Below are positions 37,074 to 47,536 of a stretch of 47,608 bases of DNA, in pieces (positions within the stretch are counted from its first letter, which is position 1; the number at the start of each line of letters is the position of its first letter). The notes beneath the pieces were generated by a model. The model worked only from the letters and a program-made list of their open reading frames with translations. It was not told where the DNA came from and searched no databases. Origin of the DNA: Flavobacteriales bacterium. GTDB lineage: Bacteria > Bacteroidota > Bacteroidia > Flavobacteriales > TMED113. The stretch is from assembly GCA_002863085.1 (NCBI GenBank), contig PKDT01000084.1, positions 1 to 47,608 of the forward strand, read 5' to 3'. The translations under genes and the position numbers were made by a program.

Positions 37074-39808
37074 TGAAAAAAAACAACGAAATAGTTATTA
37101 AAGGTGCTAGATTAAATAATTTAAAAAATATATCACTCAAAATACCAAAAAATAAAATAATTGTTGTCACTGGGGTTTCTGGATCCGGTAAATCTACACT
37201 TGCATATGACACCATATTTGCTGAAGCTCAAAGAAGATATATTGAAAGTTTATCTTCTTATGCCAGACAATTTTTAAAAAATCATCAAAAACCTGAATTT
37301 GACAGTATAAGTGGTTTATCACCTGCAATTGCTCTAGAGAATAAAACAACAAATAATAACCCCAGATCAACTGTTGGCACATCAACCGAAATTTACCATT
37401 ATCTATGTCTATTATTTGAACAGTTGGGAGTTGTAATTTCTCCAGTAAGTAAAAATATTATAGAACCTTTGTCCTTTATTTCTTTTCAGAACTACATAAT
37501 GAATTTAAAATCAAATACAAAGTTTATTGTCGCCTCACCAATTGAATATGAGAGAATTAATTATTTTCATAAACGTGGATACTCAAAAATTATTTACAAT
37601 AATAAAATTATTAATATCTCTGATTTCAAAGAAAAATCTGAGAAAGTCTTTATTGTTATAAACAGACTAGTTGTAAAAGATAATAAAGATTTTATATATG
37701 TATTAAAAGAGACTTATGATAATGGATTGGATATTGGTAAAGGATTTTTATCAATATTCGACTCTGATTGCAACATAAAAAAAAACTTCAATAATCATAT
37801 GATGGAAAATGATTTAGTTTTTGAAAAACCATCACAATCATTGTTTAATTTTAACAATCCATATGGTGCATGTGTAAAATGCAAAGGACATGGAGATGTA
37901 ATTGACATCGACGAAAATAAAGTAATTCCTGATAAAAATTTAAGCATTTCAAACAATGCAATTCATCCGTGGATTAGTTCTGGGATGCAAAGAAGAAAAA
38001 ATGAGTTCATTGAAAATCTAAAAAATATAAACTTTCCAATTCACAAAAAATACTGCGAATTAACTAAAGAGCAAAAAAATATAATTTGGAATGGAGAAAA
38101 AAAAATAAAAGGATTGAATAGTTTTTTTGATTTTCTTAAACGAAAATCTTACAAAATTCAATATAGAGTTATGTTATCGAGGTATAGAGGTCTATCAATA
38201 TGTAATGAATGTAACGGTAGTAGATTAAATCAATCAGTCAAACACATTTATTTAAAGAATAAAAATATTGAAGATATTGTTAAACTTAGTATCATAGAGT
38301 TACTAGATTTTATAAAACAAATTGACTATGGTTTTAATAAAAATAAGGTAGTAGAAAGGATTAAAAAGGAAATTTTATCAAGACTAAATTCTTTGGTAGA
38401 TTTAGGTTTAGGTTATTTAACTATCAATAGAAAGTCAAGTACCTTGTCTGGCGGTGAAAGTCAAAGAATACACATAGCAAAGGCCATAGGTAGTGTGCTT
38501 GAGGGTTCAATTTATGTACTAGATGAACCTAGTGTCGGCTTACACTCAAGAGATACTCAAAAGTTATTGAAAATTTTAAAAAAACTTAGAGATCTAGGAA
38601 ACACTTTAATAATAGTAGAACATGACAAGGAGATAATTCAATCAGCTGACCACATAATTGATATTGGTCCCTATGCTGGAGCAAGGGGTGGAAATATTAT
38701 TTATTCTGGTAATAGAAAATCTGATAATATAAGTTCTATGACACTAGACTATATTAAAAATAAAAGATCTATAGTTCGTTCATCTAATATTAGAACTCCT
38801 GATAATTTCATAACTATTTGCGGAATCAATATGAACAACTTAAAAAACGTTGATGTAAAAATACCAACTAAATTAATCACAGCTGTAACTGGAGTTAGTG
38901 GTTCTGGTAAAAGCACATTGATAAAAGATATTTTTCTTCCCGCATTAAAACGTAAATTAAAGGACTTCTCATATAAAAAACCCAACTGTGAATCTATCGA
39001 GTCTCCACTTTATGATGAAATTCAAGATGTTAGTTATGTTGATCAAGATTCAATCAAAAAAAGTTCAAAATCTACTGCAATAACATACATTAACTCGTTT
39101 GACAATATTAGAGCTCTTTTTGCTGCTTTACCATATTCAAAAACACAAGGATTTACATCCAAGCACTTTTCTTTCAACGTAGATGGCGGAAGATGTGAAA
39201 ATTGTAAAGGGCAAGGGTTTGTCATTATTGAAATGCAATTTCTATCTGACATAAAAATAGGTTGCGAAGTCTGTAATGGCAAAAGATATAATAATGAAAT
39301 ACTCAAAGTAAAACTATACGATAAGAATATTTATGAAATACTTAATCTAACAGTGAGTGAAGGATATGATTTCTTTAATAAATATGATCATATAAATATT
39401 GCTAAAAAACTTAATCCATTGATTGATGTTGGACTTGGTTATTTAAAAATGGGGCAAACAATTAATACAATGAGTTCAGGAGAGTTACAAAGACTAAAAC
39501 TAGCACATTTTTTGTCAGAGAAGAATGAAAAATCAATTTTAATTTTTGATGAACCAACCAAGGGTCTTCATTTTTACGATGTTGAAATTCTAATAAAAGC
39601 ACTTGACAAATTAGTCCAAAATGGCAATACAGTGATTGTCGTAGAACATAACATTGATGTAATAAAAAATGTTGATTGGGTGATTGATATGGGGCCAGAA
39701 GGTGGAGATAAAGGTGGTAAAATCATATTTAATGGAACACCTGAAAAATTAGCTGATGTAAATTCATTTACAGGAACTGCTCTTAGAAATGAATATTCTA
39801 GTCAATAA
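37073..39808 (+). CDS. uvrA: Excinuclease ABC subunit A
   Basis: 'GARLNNLKNISLKIPKNKIIVVTGVSGSGKSTLAYDTIFAEAQRRYIESLSSYARQFL', 'LSGGESQRIHIAKAIG', 'FNVDGGRCENCKGQGFVIIEMQFLSDIKIGCEVCNGKRYN'. Confidence 0.98.
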   Translation: MKKNNEIVIKGARLNNLKNISLKIPKNKIIVVTGVSGSGKSTLAYDTIFAEAQRRYIESLSSYARQFLKNHQKPEFDSISGLSPAIALENKTTNNNPRSTVGTSTEIYHYLCLLFEQLGVVISPVSKNIIEPLSFISFQNYIMNLKSNTKFIVASPIEYERINYFHKRGYSKIIYNNKIINISDFKEKSEKVFIVINRLVVKDNKDFIYVLKETYDNGLDIGKGFLSIFDSDCNIKKNFNNHMMENDLVFEKPSQSLFNFNNPYGACVKCKGHGDVIDIDENKVIPDKNLSISNNAIHPWISSGMQRRKNEFIENLKNINFPIHKKYCELTKEQKNIIWNGEKKIKGLNSFFDFLKRKSYKIQYRVMLSRYRGLSICNECNGSRLNQSVKHIYLKNKNIEDIVKLSIIELLDFIKQIDYGFNKNKVVERIKKEILSRLNSLVDLGLGYLTINRKSSTLSGGESQRIHIAKAIGSVLEGSIYVLDEPSVGLHSRDTQKLLKILKKLRDLGNTLIIVEHDKEIIQSADHIIDIGPYAGARGGNIIYSGNRKSDNISSMTLDYIKNKRSIVRSSNIRTPDNFITICGINMNNLKNVDVKIPTKLITAVTGVSGSGKSTLIKDIFLPALKRKLKDFSYKKPNCESIESPLYDEIQDVSYVDQDSIKKSSKSTAITYINSFDNIRALFAALPYSKTQGFTSKHFSFNVDGGRCENCKGQGFVIIEMQFLSDIKIGCEVCNGKRYNNEILKVKLYDKNIYEILNLTVSEGYDFFNKYDHINIAKKLNPLIDVGLGYLKMGQTINTMSSGELQRLKLAHFLSEKNEKSILIFDEPTKGLHFYDVEILIKALDKLVQNGNTVIVVEHNIDVIKNVDWVIDMGPEGGDKGGKIIFNGTPEKLADVNSFTGTALRNEYSSQ

Positions 39809-41537
39809 ACTGCTGATAAAAATAATCTGCGTACTTCCCTTTGTTTTGTATTAGTTCATCGTGAGAACCTGACTCTGTTACTCTGCCATTTTCTAAAACA
39901 ATTATTTTATTAACATTCATTATTGTTGAAAGTCTGTGGGCAATAATAATTGAAGTTCTATTTTGAGTTAGTTTTTTTATAGACTTTTGAATCAAAATTT
40001 CAGTTTGCGGGTCCATTGATGAGGTAGCCTCGTCTAAAATTAAGTAGGAAGGGTCTGTAATATAAGTTCTCAAAAAAGAAATTAATTGTTTTTCTCCCAC
40101 AGATAAACCAGCACCTCTTTCACCAATCATGTAATTATACTTGTCAGGGAACTTGTTTATAAAGGACTCTAAACCAATTTTTTTAACGGCTTTGTAAACT
40201 GTATTGTCATCAATTTTTCTATAAAATTTAATATTGTTCATCAATGTATCAGATAAGAAGAAAGAGTCTTGTAAAACAACTCCAATATTTTTTCTGAGTT
40301 CAGTTGTATCATAATTCTCTATGTTAATTTCATCAATTTTAATTGATCCTGATTGAATTTGATACCATCGCATAAAGAGATTAATTATTGTTGTTTTACC
40401 AGAGCCTGTGGGACCAACTATAGCGAGAGTTTTATTTTTTTCAATATCAAAACTTAAACCATTTAATACGTTCTCATTTTTTTTGTAGTAGAATTTTACA
40501 TTTTCAAACGATATTTTACCATTTGAAATTGTTTTAATTGTTTTAAAATCCGTAATCTCATCAACGGTAACAGATGTATTTATAATTTCAAAAACTCGTG
40601 AAGACGCAACGATTCCCATCTGTAAAACATTGAACTTATCAGCGATAGACCTAAGCGGTCTATACAACATGTTAATAAGTAAAATAAATGCAATCATGTC
40701 ACCTACAGAAATTGTATTGACAGTAATTATGTTGATTGAACCGTACCAAACAATCAATCCCATTGCAATTGCAGAACATACATCAACTATGGGTAAAAAA
40801 ATTGAAAAATATAAAACAGTTTTAATATGTGAATCACGATGATGAGAGTTAAGTATTTTAAATTTCTCAAAAACAACTTGTTCCTTGGCGAATAATTGGA
40901 TAATACTCATACCTATAATGTTTTCAAAAACAAAAACATTAATTTTTGAGATGTATTTCCTCACATCAATGAAAGCTTTCTTCATGTATTTTTGAAATAT
41001 TGAAGTAGAAATTATTAATATTGGAAGACATATTAGACTTATAAGAGCCAATTGCCAACTTATGAAAAACATACAAATAACAACTAAAATCATTTTAAAA
41101 GTATCTCCAAAAACTACTAAAAGTCCCTGTGAAAAAACGGAGGAAATGGCTTCAATATCAGAAATAACTCTTGTTATAAGTTGACCGGTAGGGCTTTTGT
41201 CAAAAAAACTTACTGGGAAGTTTATTAGTTTTGAAAATATTCTAACTCTAATTTTTTTAATTATTGTTTGCGCTAGAAAATTTGATTGAAAAATGAAATA
41301 AAACTGAAGTCCAGACTCAAACAAAATACACACGAAAATCAATATAATAATGTTTAAAAATCCGGAGGAATTATCAAATAAAATATAATTATCAAATGCA
41401 TGTTGAATAAGCAAAGGTCTTGATGTAGAAAATATGCCTAATAAGACAGATGCAATTACAGCCAATATAAATATTTTCAAGTGATCCTTTAGATAACTTA
41501 TTAGCTCTTTTAATAATTTAAAATCAAATATTTTCAA
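39798..41537 (-). CDS. ABC transporter, fused TM/ATPase (MsbA/MdlB-like exporter)
   Basis: Six TM region then 'ALAIVGPTGSGKTTIINLFMRWYQIQSG', 'LSVGEKQLISFLRTYITDPSYLILDEATSSMD'. Confidence 0.95.
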   Translation of the reverse strand: MKIFDFKLLKELISYLKDHLKIFILAVIASVLLGIFSTSRPLLIQHAFDNYILFDNSSGFLNIIILIFVCILFESGLQFYFIFQSNFLAQTIIKKIRVRIFSKLINFPVSFFDKSPTGQLITRVISDIEAISSVFSQGLLVVFGDTFKMILVVICMFFISWQLALISLICLPILIISTSIFQKYMKKAFIDVRKYISKINVFVFENIIGMSIIQLFAKEQVVFEKFKILNSHHRDSHIKTVLYFSIFLPIVDVCSAIAMGLIVWYGSINIITVNTISVGDMIAFILLINMLYRPLRSIADKFNVLQMGIVASSRVFEIINTSVTVDEITDFKTIKTISNGKISFENVKFYYKKNENVLNGLSFDIEKNKTLAIVGPTGSGKTTIINLFMRWYQIQSGSIKIDEINIENYDTTELRKNIGVVLQDSFFLSDTLMNNIKFYRKIDDNTVYKAVKKIGLESFINKFPDKYNYMIGERGAGLSVGEKQLISFLRTYITDPSYLILDEATSSMDPQTEILIQKSIKKLTQNRTSIIIAHRLSTIMNVNKIIVLENGRVTESGSHDELIQNKGKYADYFYQQFID

Positions 41538-42300
41538 TGTTAAATTTTTTTGGATAATTTATTTTGGTTAAAAAAAGACCAGAAGATGGTGCAGAAAATC
41601 CTGCATTTTGCCTGTTTTGACTTTTAAAAATTTCAATGAATTGATTTAAATTAATTTTTAGATTACCCAGATTAATTGATGTACCAACTATACATCTTAC
41701 CATATTATGAAGAAACCTATTGGCTTCGATAGTAAAAATTAATTTTTCATTATTTTTTTTCCAAACTGCACTTTTTACATCGCAAATATAATTTGTTTCA
41801 TTTTTTTTTGAAAATGCCTTAAAGCAGTGCTTGCCAATAAGGTTTTTAACTCCTTTGTTCATTAAATCTATATCTAGTTTCTTAAAATAAAAAAAAACTT
41901 GATTGGTAAGAAACGGATTTTTTTTTGAGGATATAATGTATTGATATTGTCGCGATGAAGGGGAAAATCTTGCATGAAAACATTCATCAATTTTATTTAA
42001 AGAATGAATGACAATGTCATTTGGTAAAATATTATTTAAACTATATAGAAAGGAATCACTTAAAAATTCCTCACAATAATCAAAATGCGCAAAATAGTTT
42101 TTTGCATGAACACCAGAGTCAGTTCTTCCTGCTCCTACAATTAAATTTATATTATTATTTAATATTTTTTGTAAACAAATCATTATTTCACCTTGAATGG
42201 TCTTTGAATTCTTTTGAATTTGCCAACCAGAATAATTTGAGCCAAAATAAGATAAGTGAATCACGTACCTTTGTAATTTAATTGAATTAATTAATTTCAT
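41524..42300 (-). CDS. truA: tRNA pseudouridine(38-40) synthase
   Basis: 'YFGSNYSGWQIQKNSKTIQGEI', 'VGAGRTDSGVHAKNYFAHFD', 'RFLHNMVRCIVGT'. Confidence 0.97.
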   Translation of the reverse strand: MKLINSIKLQRYVIHLSYFGSNYSGWQIQKNSKTIQGEIMICLQKILNNNINLIVGAGRTDSGVHAKNYFAHFDYCEEFLSDSFLYSLNNILPNDIVIHSLNKIDECFHARFSPSSRQYQYIISSKKNPFLTNQVFFYFKKLDIDLMNKGVKNLIGKHCFKAFSKKNETNYICDVKSAVWKKNNEKLIFTIEANRFLHNMVRCIVGTSINLGNLKINLNQFIEIFKSQNRQNAGFSAPSSGLFLTKINYPKKFNIENI

Positions 42301-42322
42301 ATAATAAATTTACTAAAATAGA

Positions 42323-42841
42323 ATGAGGAAAATAGTAGTTCTGTCAGATACTCACGGACACATTGATTCAAAAATTTATAAATATTTACAAAATTGTGAT
42401 GAGGTTTGGCATGCAGGGGATATAGGACAAAGTAGTGATATAGAAAAGTTTTTATCTGCATTCAAGGTAAGAGCAGTTTATGGGAACATTGATGGATTAA
42501 AATTAAGAACATTATTCCCAAAAGTTCAAAAATTTAAATGTGAAAAAATAAAGGTCTTAATGACTCATATAGGAGGTACCCCTAGAAATTATGTAAAAAA
42601 TTTTAAAGAACAGATACAAGATTATAAACCTAATATAGTTATAACTGGTCATTCACATATTCTTAAAATAAAACACGATAAAATTAACGATCATATATTC
42701 ATTAACCCAGGATCGTGTGGAATTGAGGGGATTCATAAAAAGAAAACTATTGTTACTCTTGAAATAGATGAATCAAAGATATTGGATATAAAAGTAGTTG
42801 AACTTGGAAACAGGAGTCAATTAACGCAGTCTGTTGACTGA
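42323..42841 (+). CDS. YfcE-type metallophosphoesterase
   Basis: 'IVVLSDTHGHID', 'VWHAGDIGQ', 'VYGNIDG', 'ITGHSHILKIKH', 'INPGSCG'. Confidence 0.95.
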   Translation: MRKIVVLSDTHGHIDSKIYKYLQNCDEVWHAGDIGQSSDIEKFLSAFKVRAVYGNIDGLKLRTLFPKVQKFKCEKIKVLMTHIGGTPRNYVKNFKEQIQDYKPNIVITGHSHILKIKHDKINDHIFINPGSCGIEGIHKKKTIVTLEIDESKILDIKVVELGNRSQLTQSVD

Positions 42842-43255
42842 TTTTAACAACTCGTCATCTTTCTTGATATTTTTAATTGAAAGAAAGTAAAATATTATTG
42901 AAAAAAAATAAAGTACTAAAATAGTCCAGTTCCTTTCACAGCTAGCAAAATTACTAAAAATTAAACTTGGTACATTATTTAATAAAATTTCAACTAAAAT
43001 TAAGATAACAGATGAGAAAATCAACAGATAATTAAGTTTTATTTGTCTGTTTAAATTTTTGTAAGATACAATACTAAAAAATGTAATCACTATTGTGAAA
43101 CAAAGGTAAAAGATGTTTTTTGAAAAGTATGTCGGGGAAAAATTGTTAATGCTTTCAATATTTGAAATGCAAAAATCAATTGGTATTCTGTAAAAACACA
43201 ATAACAACAATGACGAAGCAGTTAGCATATAAATTGTTTGGATTCTCTGAATCAT
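42821..43255 (-). CDS. DUF4293 family membrane protein
   Basis: 'MIQRIQTIYMLTASSLLLLCFY'; four TM helices; adjacent to rho. Confidence 0.88.
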   Translation of the reverse strand: MIQRIQTIYMLTASSLLLLCFYRIPIDFCISNIESINNFSPTYFSKNIFYLCFTIVITFFSIVSYKNLNRQIKLNYLLIFSSVILILVEILLNNVPSLIFSNFASCERNWTILVLYFFSIIFYFLSIKNIKKDDELLKSVNRLR

Positions 43256-43362
43256 GTTTATTTTTTTTACAATATATGTAAATATTTAAAAGATTATCGT
43301 ATTATTGCATTGCTATTATCCTAATACGCCTCATTTGATTTCCCCTTTACTACACAGGTTAT

Positions 43363-43370
43363 TAATTTTG
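43363..43370 (+). promoter_or_regulatory. TAATTTTG, match to Bacteroidota -7 consensus upstream of rho
   Basis: Exact TAnnTTTG; TTG at 43335-43337 gives a 25-nt spacer, longer than usual. Confidence 0.35.
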
Positions 43371-43393
43371 TCGGCAATAAAAGTACCTTATTT

Positions 43394-44827
43394 ATGTATG
43401 ATATATTAGAACTAAAAAAGAAAAAGTTGCAAGAGCTTCAAGAGATAGCTAAGAAGTTAGAAATTGATAATATTTCCAATATCAAAAAAATTGACTTGAT
43501 CTATCAAATCTTAGACAAACAAGCTACATCACCAAGTGATAAAAGTCGAAGCTCTGTAAAAAAGCAAGAAGAAGTTAATAAAGACAAAAAAAAATCCCCA
43601 AAAATGACGAAAGTTAAAAAAAACGAAACTGTTGAAAATAAAAAAACTATCAGCAAAAAGAAATTTGAAGATAAACCACATAACAATTCAAAACCTGAAA
43701 TTGATTATAATTTTGAAAATGAAGTCATTGGTGAGGGGGTATTAGAAAAAATGCCTGATGGATATGGATTTCTAAGGTCTTCCGACTATAATTATCTAAA
43801 TTCTCCGGATGATATTTACGTTTCACAATCTCAAATAAAACTTTTTGGATTAAAAACTGGAGACACAGTTACTGGAGAAATTAGACCACCGAAAGAAGGT
43901 GAAAAATATTTCCCATTAGTCAGAGTGATAAAAATAAATAATTTAGAACCCTCAATTGTAAGAGATAGGGTTGCATTTGAACACAAAACTCCTTTGTTTC
44001 CTGACGAAAAATTTAAAATTGTTGAAAAAAACTCAACTATTTCGACAAGACTTATAGACCTATTTTCCCCAATTGGAAAAGGTCAAAGGGGGTTAATTGT
44101 GGCTCAACCTAAAACAGGAAAAACAGTTTTACTAAAAGAAGTTGCTAATGCAATTGCAGCCAACCATCCTGAGGTTTATCAACTTGTACTATTAATTGAT
44201 GAAAGACCTGAAGAAGTTACAGACATGGCGAGAACTGTATCTGGAGAAGTAATTGCATCAACTTTTGATGAACCAGCTGAACGACATGTAAGAGTTGCTA
44301 ATATAGTTCTTGAAAAAGCAAAAAGAATGGTTGAGTGTGGTCACGATGTTGTAATTCTACTTGATTCTATTACTAGACTTGCAAGGGCATACAATACAGT
44401 TGCTCCTGCATCAGGCAAGATACTTTCTGGAGGAATTGATGCCAATGCACTCCACAAACCCAAAAGATTTTTTGGTTCAGCAAGAAATATTGAAAACGGT
44501 GGCTCGTTAACCATCATAGCAACTGCACTAGTTGAAACCGGGTCAAAAATGGATGAAGTTATTTTTGAAGAATTTAAAGGTACTGGGAATATGGAAATGC
44601 AGCTTGATAGAAGCATTTCAAACAGAAGAATTTATCCAGCAATCGATTTAATAAGCTCAGGCACTAGGAGAGAAGATTTACTTATAAGTAAAGAAAAATT
44701 GCAAAGAATGTGGATCCTCAGAAAACACCTAGCGGATATGAAGCCTATAGAGGCAATGGAATTTATTAAAGATCGTCTTGAGGGAACTGTTAATAACGAG
44801 GAGTTTTTAATCTCAATGAATAGTTAA
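43394..44827 (+). CDS. rho: Transcription termination factor Rho with lysine-rich N-terminal insertion
   Basis: '[37 protein letters not shown]', '[27 protein letters not shown]', '[17 protein letters not shown]'. Confidence 0.98.
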   Translation: MYDILELKKKKLQELQEIAKKLEIDNISNIKKIDLIYQILDKQATSPSDKSRSSVKKQEEVNKDKKKSPKMTKVKKNETVENKKTISKKKFEDKPHNNSKPEIDYNFENEVIGEGVLEKMPDGYGFLRSSDYNYLNSPDDIYVSQSQIKLFGLKTGDTVTGEIRPPKEGEKYFPLVRVIKINNLEPSIVRDRVAFEHKTPLFPDEKFKIVEKNSTISTRLIDLFSPIGKGQRGLIVAQPKTGKTVLLKEVANAIAANHPEVYQLVLLIDERPEEVTDMARTVSGEVIASTFDEPAERHVRVANIVLEKAKRMVECGHDVVILLDSITRLARAYNTVAPASGKILSGGIDANALHKPKRFFGSARNIENGGSLTIIATALVETGSKMDEVIFEEFKGTGNMEMQLDRSISNRRIYPAIDLISSGTRREDLLISKEKLQRMWILRKHLADMKPIEAMEFIKDRLEGTVNNEEFLISMNS

Positions 44828-46179
44828 TTTTTTTCAAGTTCTATTTCTAAATTTATATTTGAGAAATTTCCGGAACTCATCAATAAAAGGTTTTTGTCTT
44901 TTTTTTCAAAACTATTTATCATTTCAACTAACACCTCTTTTTTATCTATAAAAACTAACTGAGAATGATTTATTAAGCTAAACATTAATTTTTTTGTAAT
45001 CTTTTTGCTACCTAGCTTTTTATTTCTTTCTGGATCAACATAAATCCATAATTCCTCAGTATTTTTAAAAATATCTGAATATTGTTTCAAAAAATTAAAA
45101 TCAAAACTACTAGATGTATGTAATTCCATACAAGATGTTAAATAACGTTTTGGATAAATATCTTTGACCGCATTAATAGTAGCTAAGACCTTTGATGGTG
45201 AATGAGCGAAATCTCTGTAAACCAGGCTATTATTATCATAATTAGCAAGCAATTTTAATCTATTTCTTGCCCCCTTGAAACTTTTTATTGATTTATAAAA
45301 AGAATTATTATCAACTCCCAATTCAGAACATACTAATCTAGCTGCTTCGATATTTTCTAAATTATGTTTTCCAAATACATTCAAAGCAATATTTTTATCT
45401 TCTAAAACAATTTCAAACTTATTTCTTTTTATTATGTAGTCCTTGTGTTCATATGACTTACAAAACTTGTATCCTTTAAGAAGTTCAAAAATATTTTTAT
45501 CAGATTTAGAATAAAAAATCATAGCATTTCTTTTTTTGCTCTGCTCAGTCAAATTTTGGAACGCACCTAAATAACTATTAAAAGATGGAAAAACATTCAC
45601 ATGATCCCACTCAATACCGCTTATTAATAATATATGTGGATGATAATGTAAAAACTTAGGCTTTTTATCAACTGGGGATGTCAAATACTCATCTCCTTCA
45701 ATAATAATAATTTTATTTTCATTCAAACATACTAAGTTATCAATCAAGTCAATTTTAGCTCCAACTATAAAGTCACAATTTATTTTACTGTGCTTCAATA
45801 CGTGAATTATCATGGATGATATTGTAGTTTTTCCGTGGCTTCCTGAAATAACTACTCTTTTTTTATTTTTAGAATAATTGTAAATAAATTCTGGAAATGA
45901 CACAACTTTCAATCCCAAACTGTTAGACTTCAATAATTCAGGATTATCCTTTTTTGCGTGCATTCCTAAAATTATTAGATCAATTTCATTGTCAATGGCT
46001 TCTGGATTCCAGCCTTCTTTTTGTGGTAAAAGATTGTGTTTCTCTAAATTTGTTTTTGCTGGATTATATATACAATCATCTGAACCTGAAACTATGTGGC
46101 CAATTTTATGTAACTCAATAGCTAAACTATGCATAATAGCTCCACCAATTGCTATAAAGTGAATTTTCATTTTTTTCAT
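44824..46179 (-). CDS. mpl: UDP-N-acetylmuramate:L-alanyl-gamma-D-glutamyl-meso-diaminopimelate ligase-type Mur ligase (Mpl)
   Basis: '[30 protein letters not shown]', '[21 protein letters not shown]', '[19 protein letters not shown]'. Confidence 0.93.
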   Translation of the reverse strand: MKKMKIHFIAIGGAIMHSLAIELHKIGHIVSGSDDCIYNPAKTNLEKHNLLPQKEGWNPEAIDNEIDLIILGMHAKKDNPELLKSNSLGLKVVSFPEFIYNYSKNKKRVVISGSHGKTTISSMIIHVLKHSKINCDFIVGAKIDLIDNLVCLNENKIIIIEGDEYLTSPVDKKPKFLHYHPHILLISGIEWDHVNVFPSFNSYLGAFQNLTEQSKKRNAMIFYSKSDKNIFELLKGYKFCKSYEHKDYIIKRNKFEIVLEDKNIALNVFGKHNLENIEAARLVCSELGVDNNSFYKSIKSFKGARNRLKLLANYDNNSLVYRDFAHSPSKVLATINAVKDIYPKRYLTSCMELHTSSSFDFNFLKQYSDIFKNTEELWIYVDPERNKKLGSKKITKKLMFSLINHSQLVFIDKKEVLVEMINSFEKKDKNLLLMSSGNFSNINLEIELEKN

Positions 46180-46223
46180 GAAAATGTTTGTATATTATAA
46201 ATGTAATACAATATACTACGATT

Positions 46224-47060
46224 ATGAAAATACACGTAATTGAAACTGGAAACTTTAAACTTGATGGCGGTGCGATGTTTGGTGTAGTACCAAAATCAAT
46301 TTGGTCAAAAACCAACTCTCCAGACGAAAATAACATGTGTTCATGGGCATTAAGATGTCTTTTAATCGAATTCGACGATAAAAAAATAATTTTTGATACT
46401 GGGATTGGCAATAAACAAAGTGTGAATTTTTTTAAATATTATTATTTACACGGAGAAGATTCTTTAATGAAGTCTTTAAAAAAAATAAGAGTAAACCCTG
46501 ATGATATAACACATGTTTTTTTTACTCACTTACATTTTGACCATTGCGGCGGAGCAATCATGAAAAAAAATAACTCACTAGAACTTGTGTTTAAAAACGC
46601 CCTACACCTAACGAATAAAGTTCATTGGGAGTTAGCCAATAATCCTAATAATAGAGAGAGAGCCTCATTTCTTAAAGAAAACTTTTCCTTAATTCATGAA
46701 AAAAAACAAATAAAGTTCATTACTGAAGGTCTAATTTTTGATAAAATTGACGTCAGATTCTTTAATGGACATACGGCATCACAAATGATTCCTATAATAA
46801 GTTATAAAAACAAAAAAATAGTTTTTACTGCAGACTTGTTGCCTTCAGTTGGCCACATACCCATTCCATATGTCATGGGATATGATACACAACCTCTATT
46901 GACATTAAAGGAGAAAGAAATATTTTTTAACGAAGCCGTTGAACAAAAATATATTTTATTTCTTGAACACGACATCAAAAATGAAGCATGCACACTTAAG
47001 AAAATTGATGGAAAAGTTGTAGTTGATAAAATGGGAAAATTACAAGACTTATTAAATTAG
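46224..47060 (+). CDS. MBL-fold metallohydrolase (quorum-quenching-lactonase-like branch)
   Basis: 'VFFTHLHFDHCGGAI', 'KIIFDTGIGNKQS', 'IVFTADLLPSVGHI', 'LFLEHD'. Start at internal ATG 46224 preferred to 46188. Confidence 0.9.
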   Translation: MKIHVIETGNFKLDGGAMFGVVPKSIWSKTNSPDENNMCSWALRCLLIEFDDKKIIFDTGIGNKQSVNFFKYYYLHGEDSLMKSLKKIRVNPDDITHVFFTHLHFDHCGGAIMKKNNSLELVFKNALHLTNKVHWELANNPNNRERASFLKENFSLIHEKKQIKFITEGLIFDKIDVRFFNGHTASQMIPIISYKNKKIVFTADLLPSVGHIPIPYVMGYDTQPLLTLKEKEIFFNEAVEQKYILFLEHDIKNEACTLKKIDGKVVVDKMGKLQDLLN

Positions 47061-47536
47061 TGGCACATCTTCCATTCATCCACTTCAATTATTAACTTGT
47101 CAATTTTCTCATATAGAATGTTGAGCTTAGTTTCGGAAAGCTTTTCATCTACCACTCTGTGACTTTTACCATTAACTATAACTTCGGTAACAACTGACGG
47201 AAGGTCTGTCACGTTTGATGAGTATACAGAATCCAATTTGAAATAATTGATTTTATTAACCAAAGAAACAATATTTTCTATTTTTTTTCTACTCAATTTA
47301 GAATGAAAACAACCAATTTTGTCAACAAACCTTTTACCCTCATACTTTATCAAGCCATTTGAAAAAATAGTAACCTGATACTGTGGGCAAGTCCCATAAC
47401 ATGGTGTTCTTTTCATCGAAACAAAAAAATTGGATGTTTGGATTTTTTTTTCAAGAAGAGAACATGATGAAATTATTATTAAGAAACTAGCAAAAAATAA
47501 TTTCAATAATTTATTTTTTCTTGTTTTGCTTTGCAA
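47057..47536 (-). CDS. DUF6438-like lipoprotein
   Basis: Lipobox 'LIIISSCSLLEKK'; 'FVSMKRTPCYGTCPQYQVTIFSNGLIKYEGKRFV'. Confidence 0.8.
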   Translation of the reverse strand: MQSKTRKNKLLKLFFASFLIIISSCSLLEKKIQTSNFFVSMKRTPCYGTCPQYQVTIFSNGLIKYEGKRFVDKIGCFHSKLSRKKIENIVSLVNKINYFKLDSVYSSNVTDLPSVVTEVIVNGKSHRVVDEKLSETKLNILYEKIDKLIIEVDEWKMCH

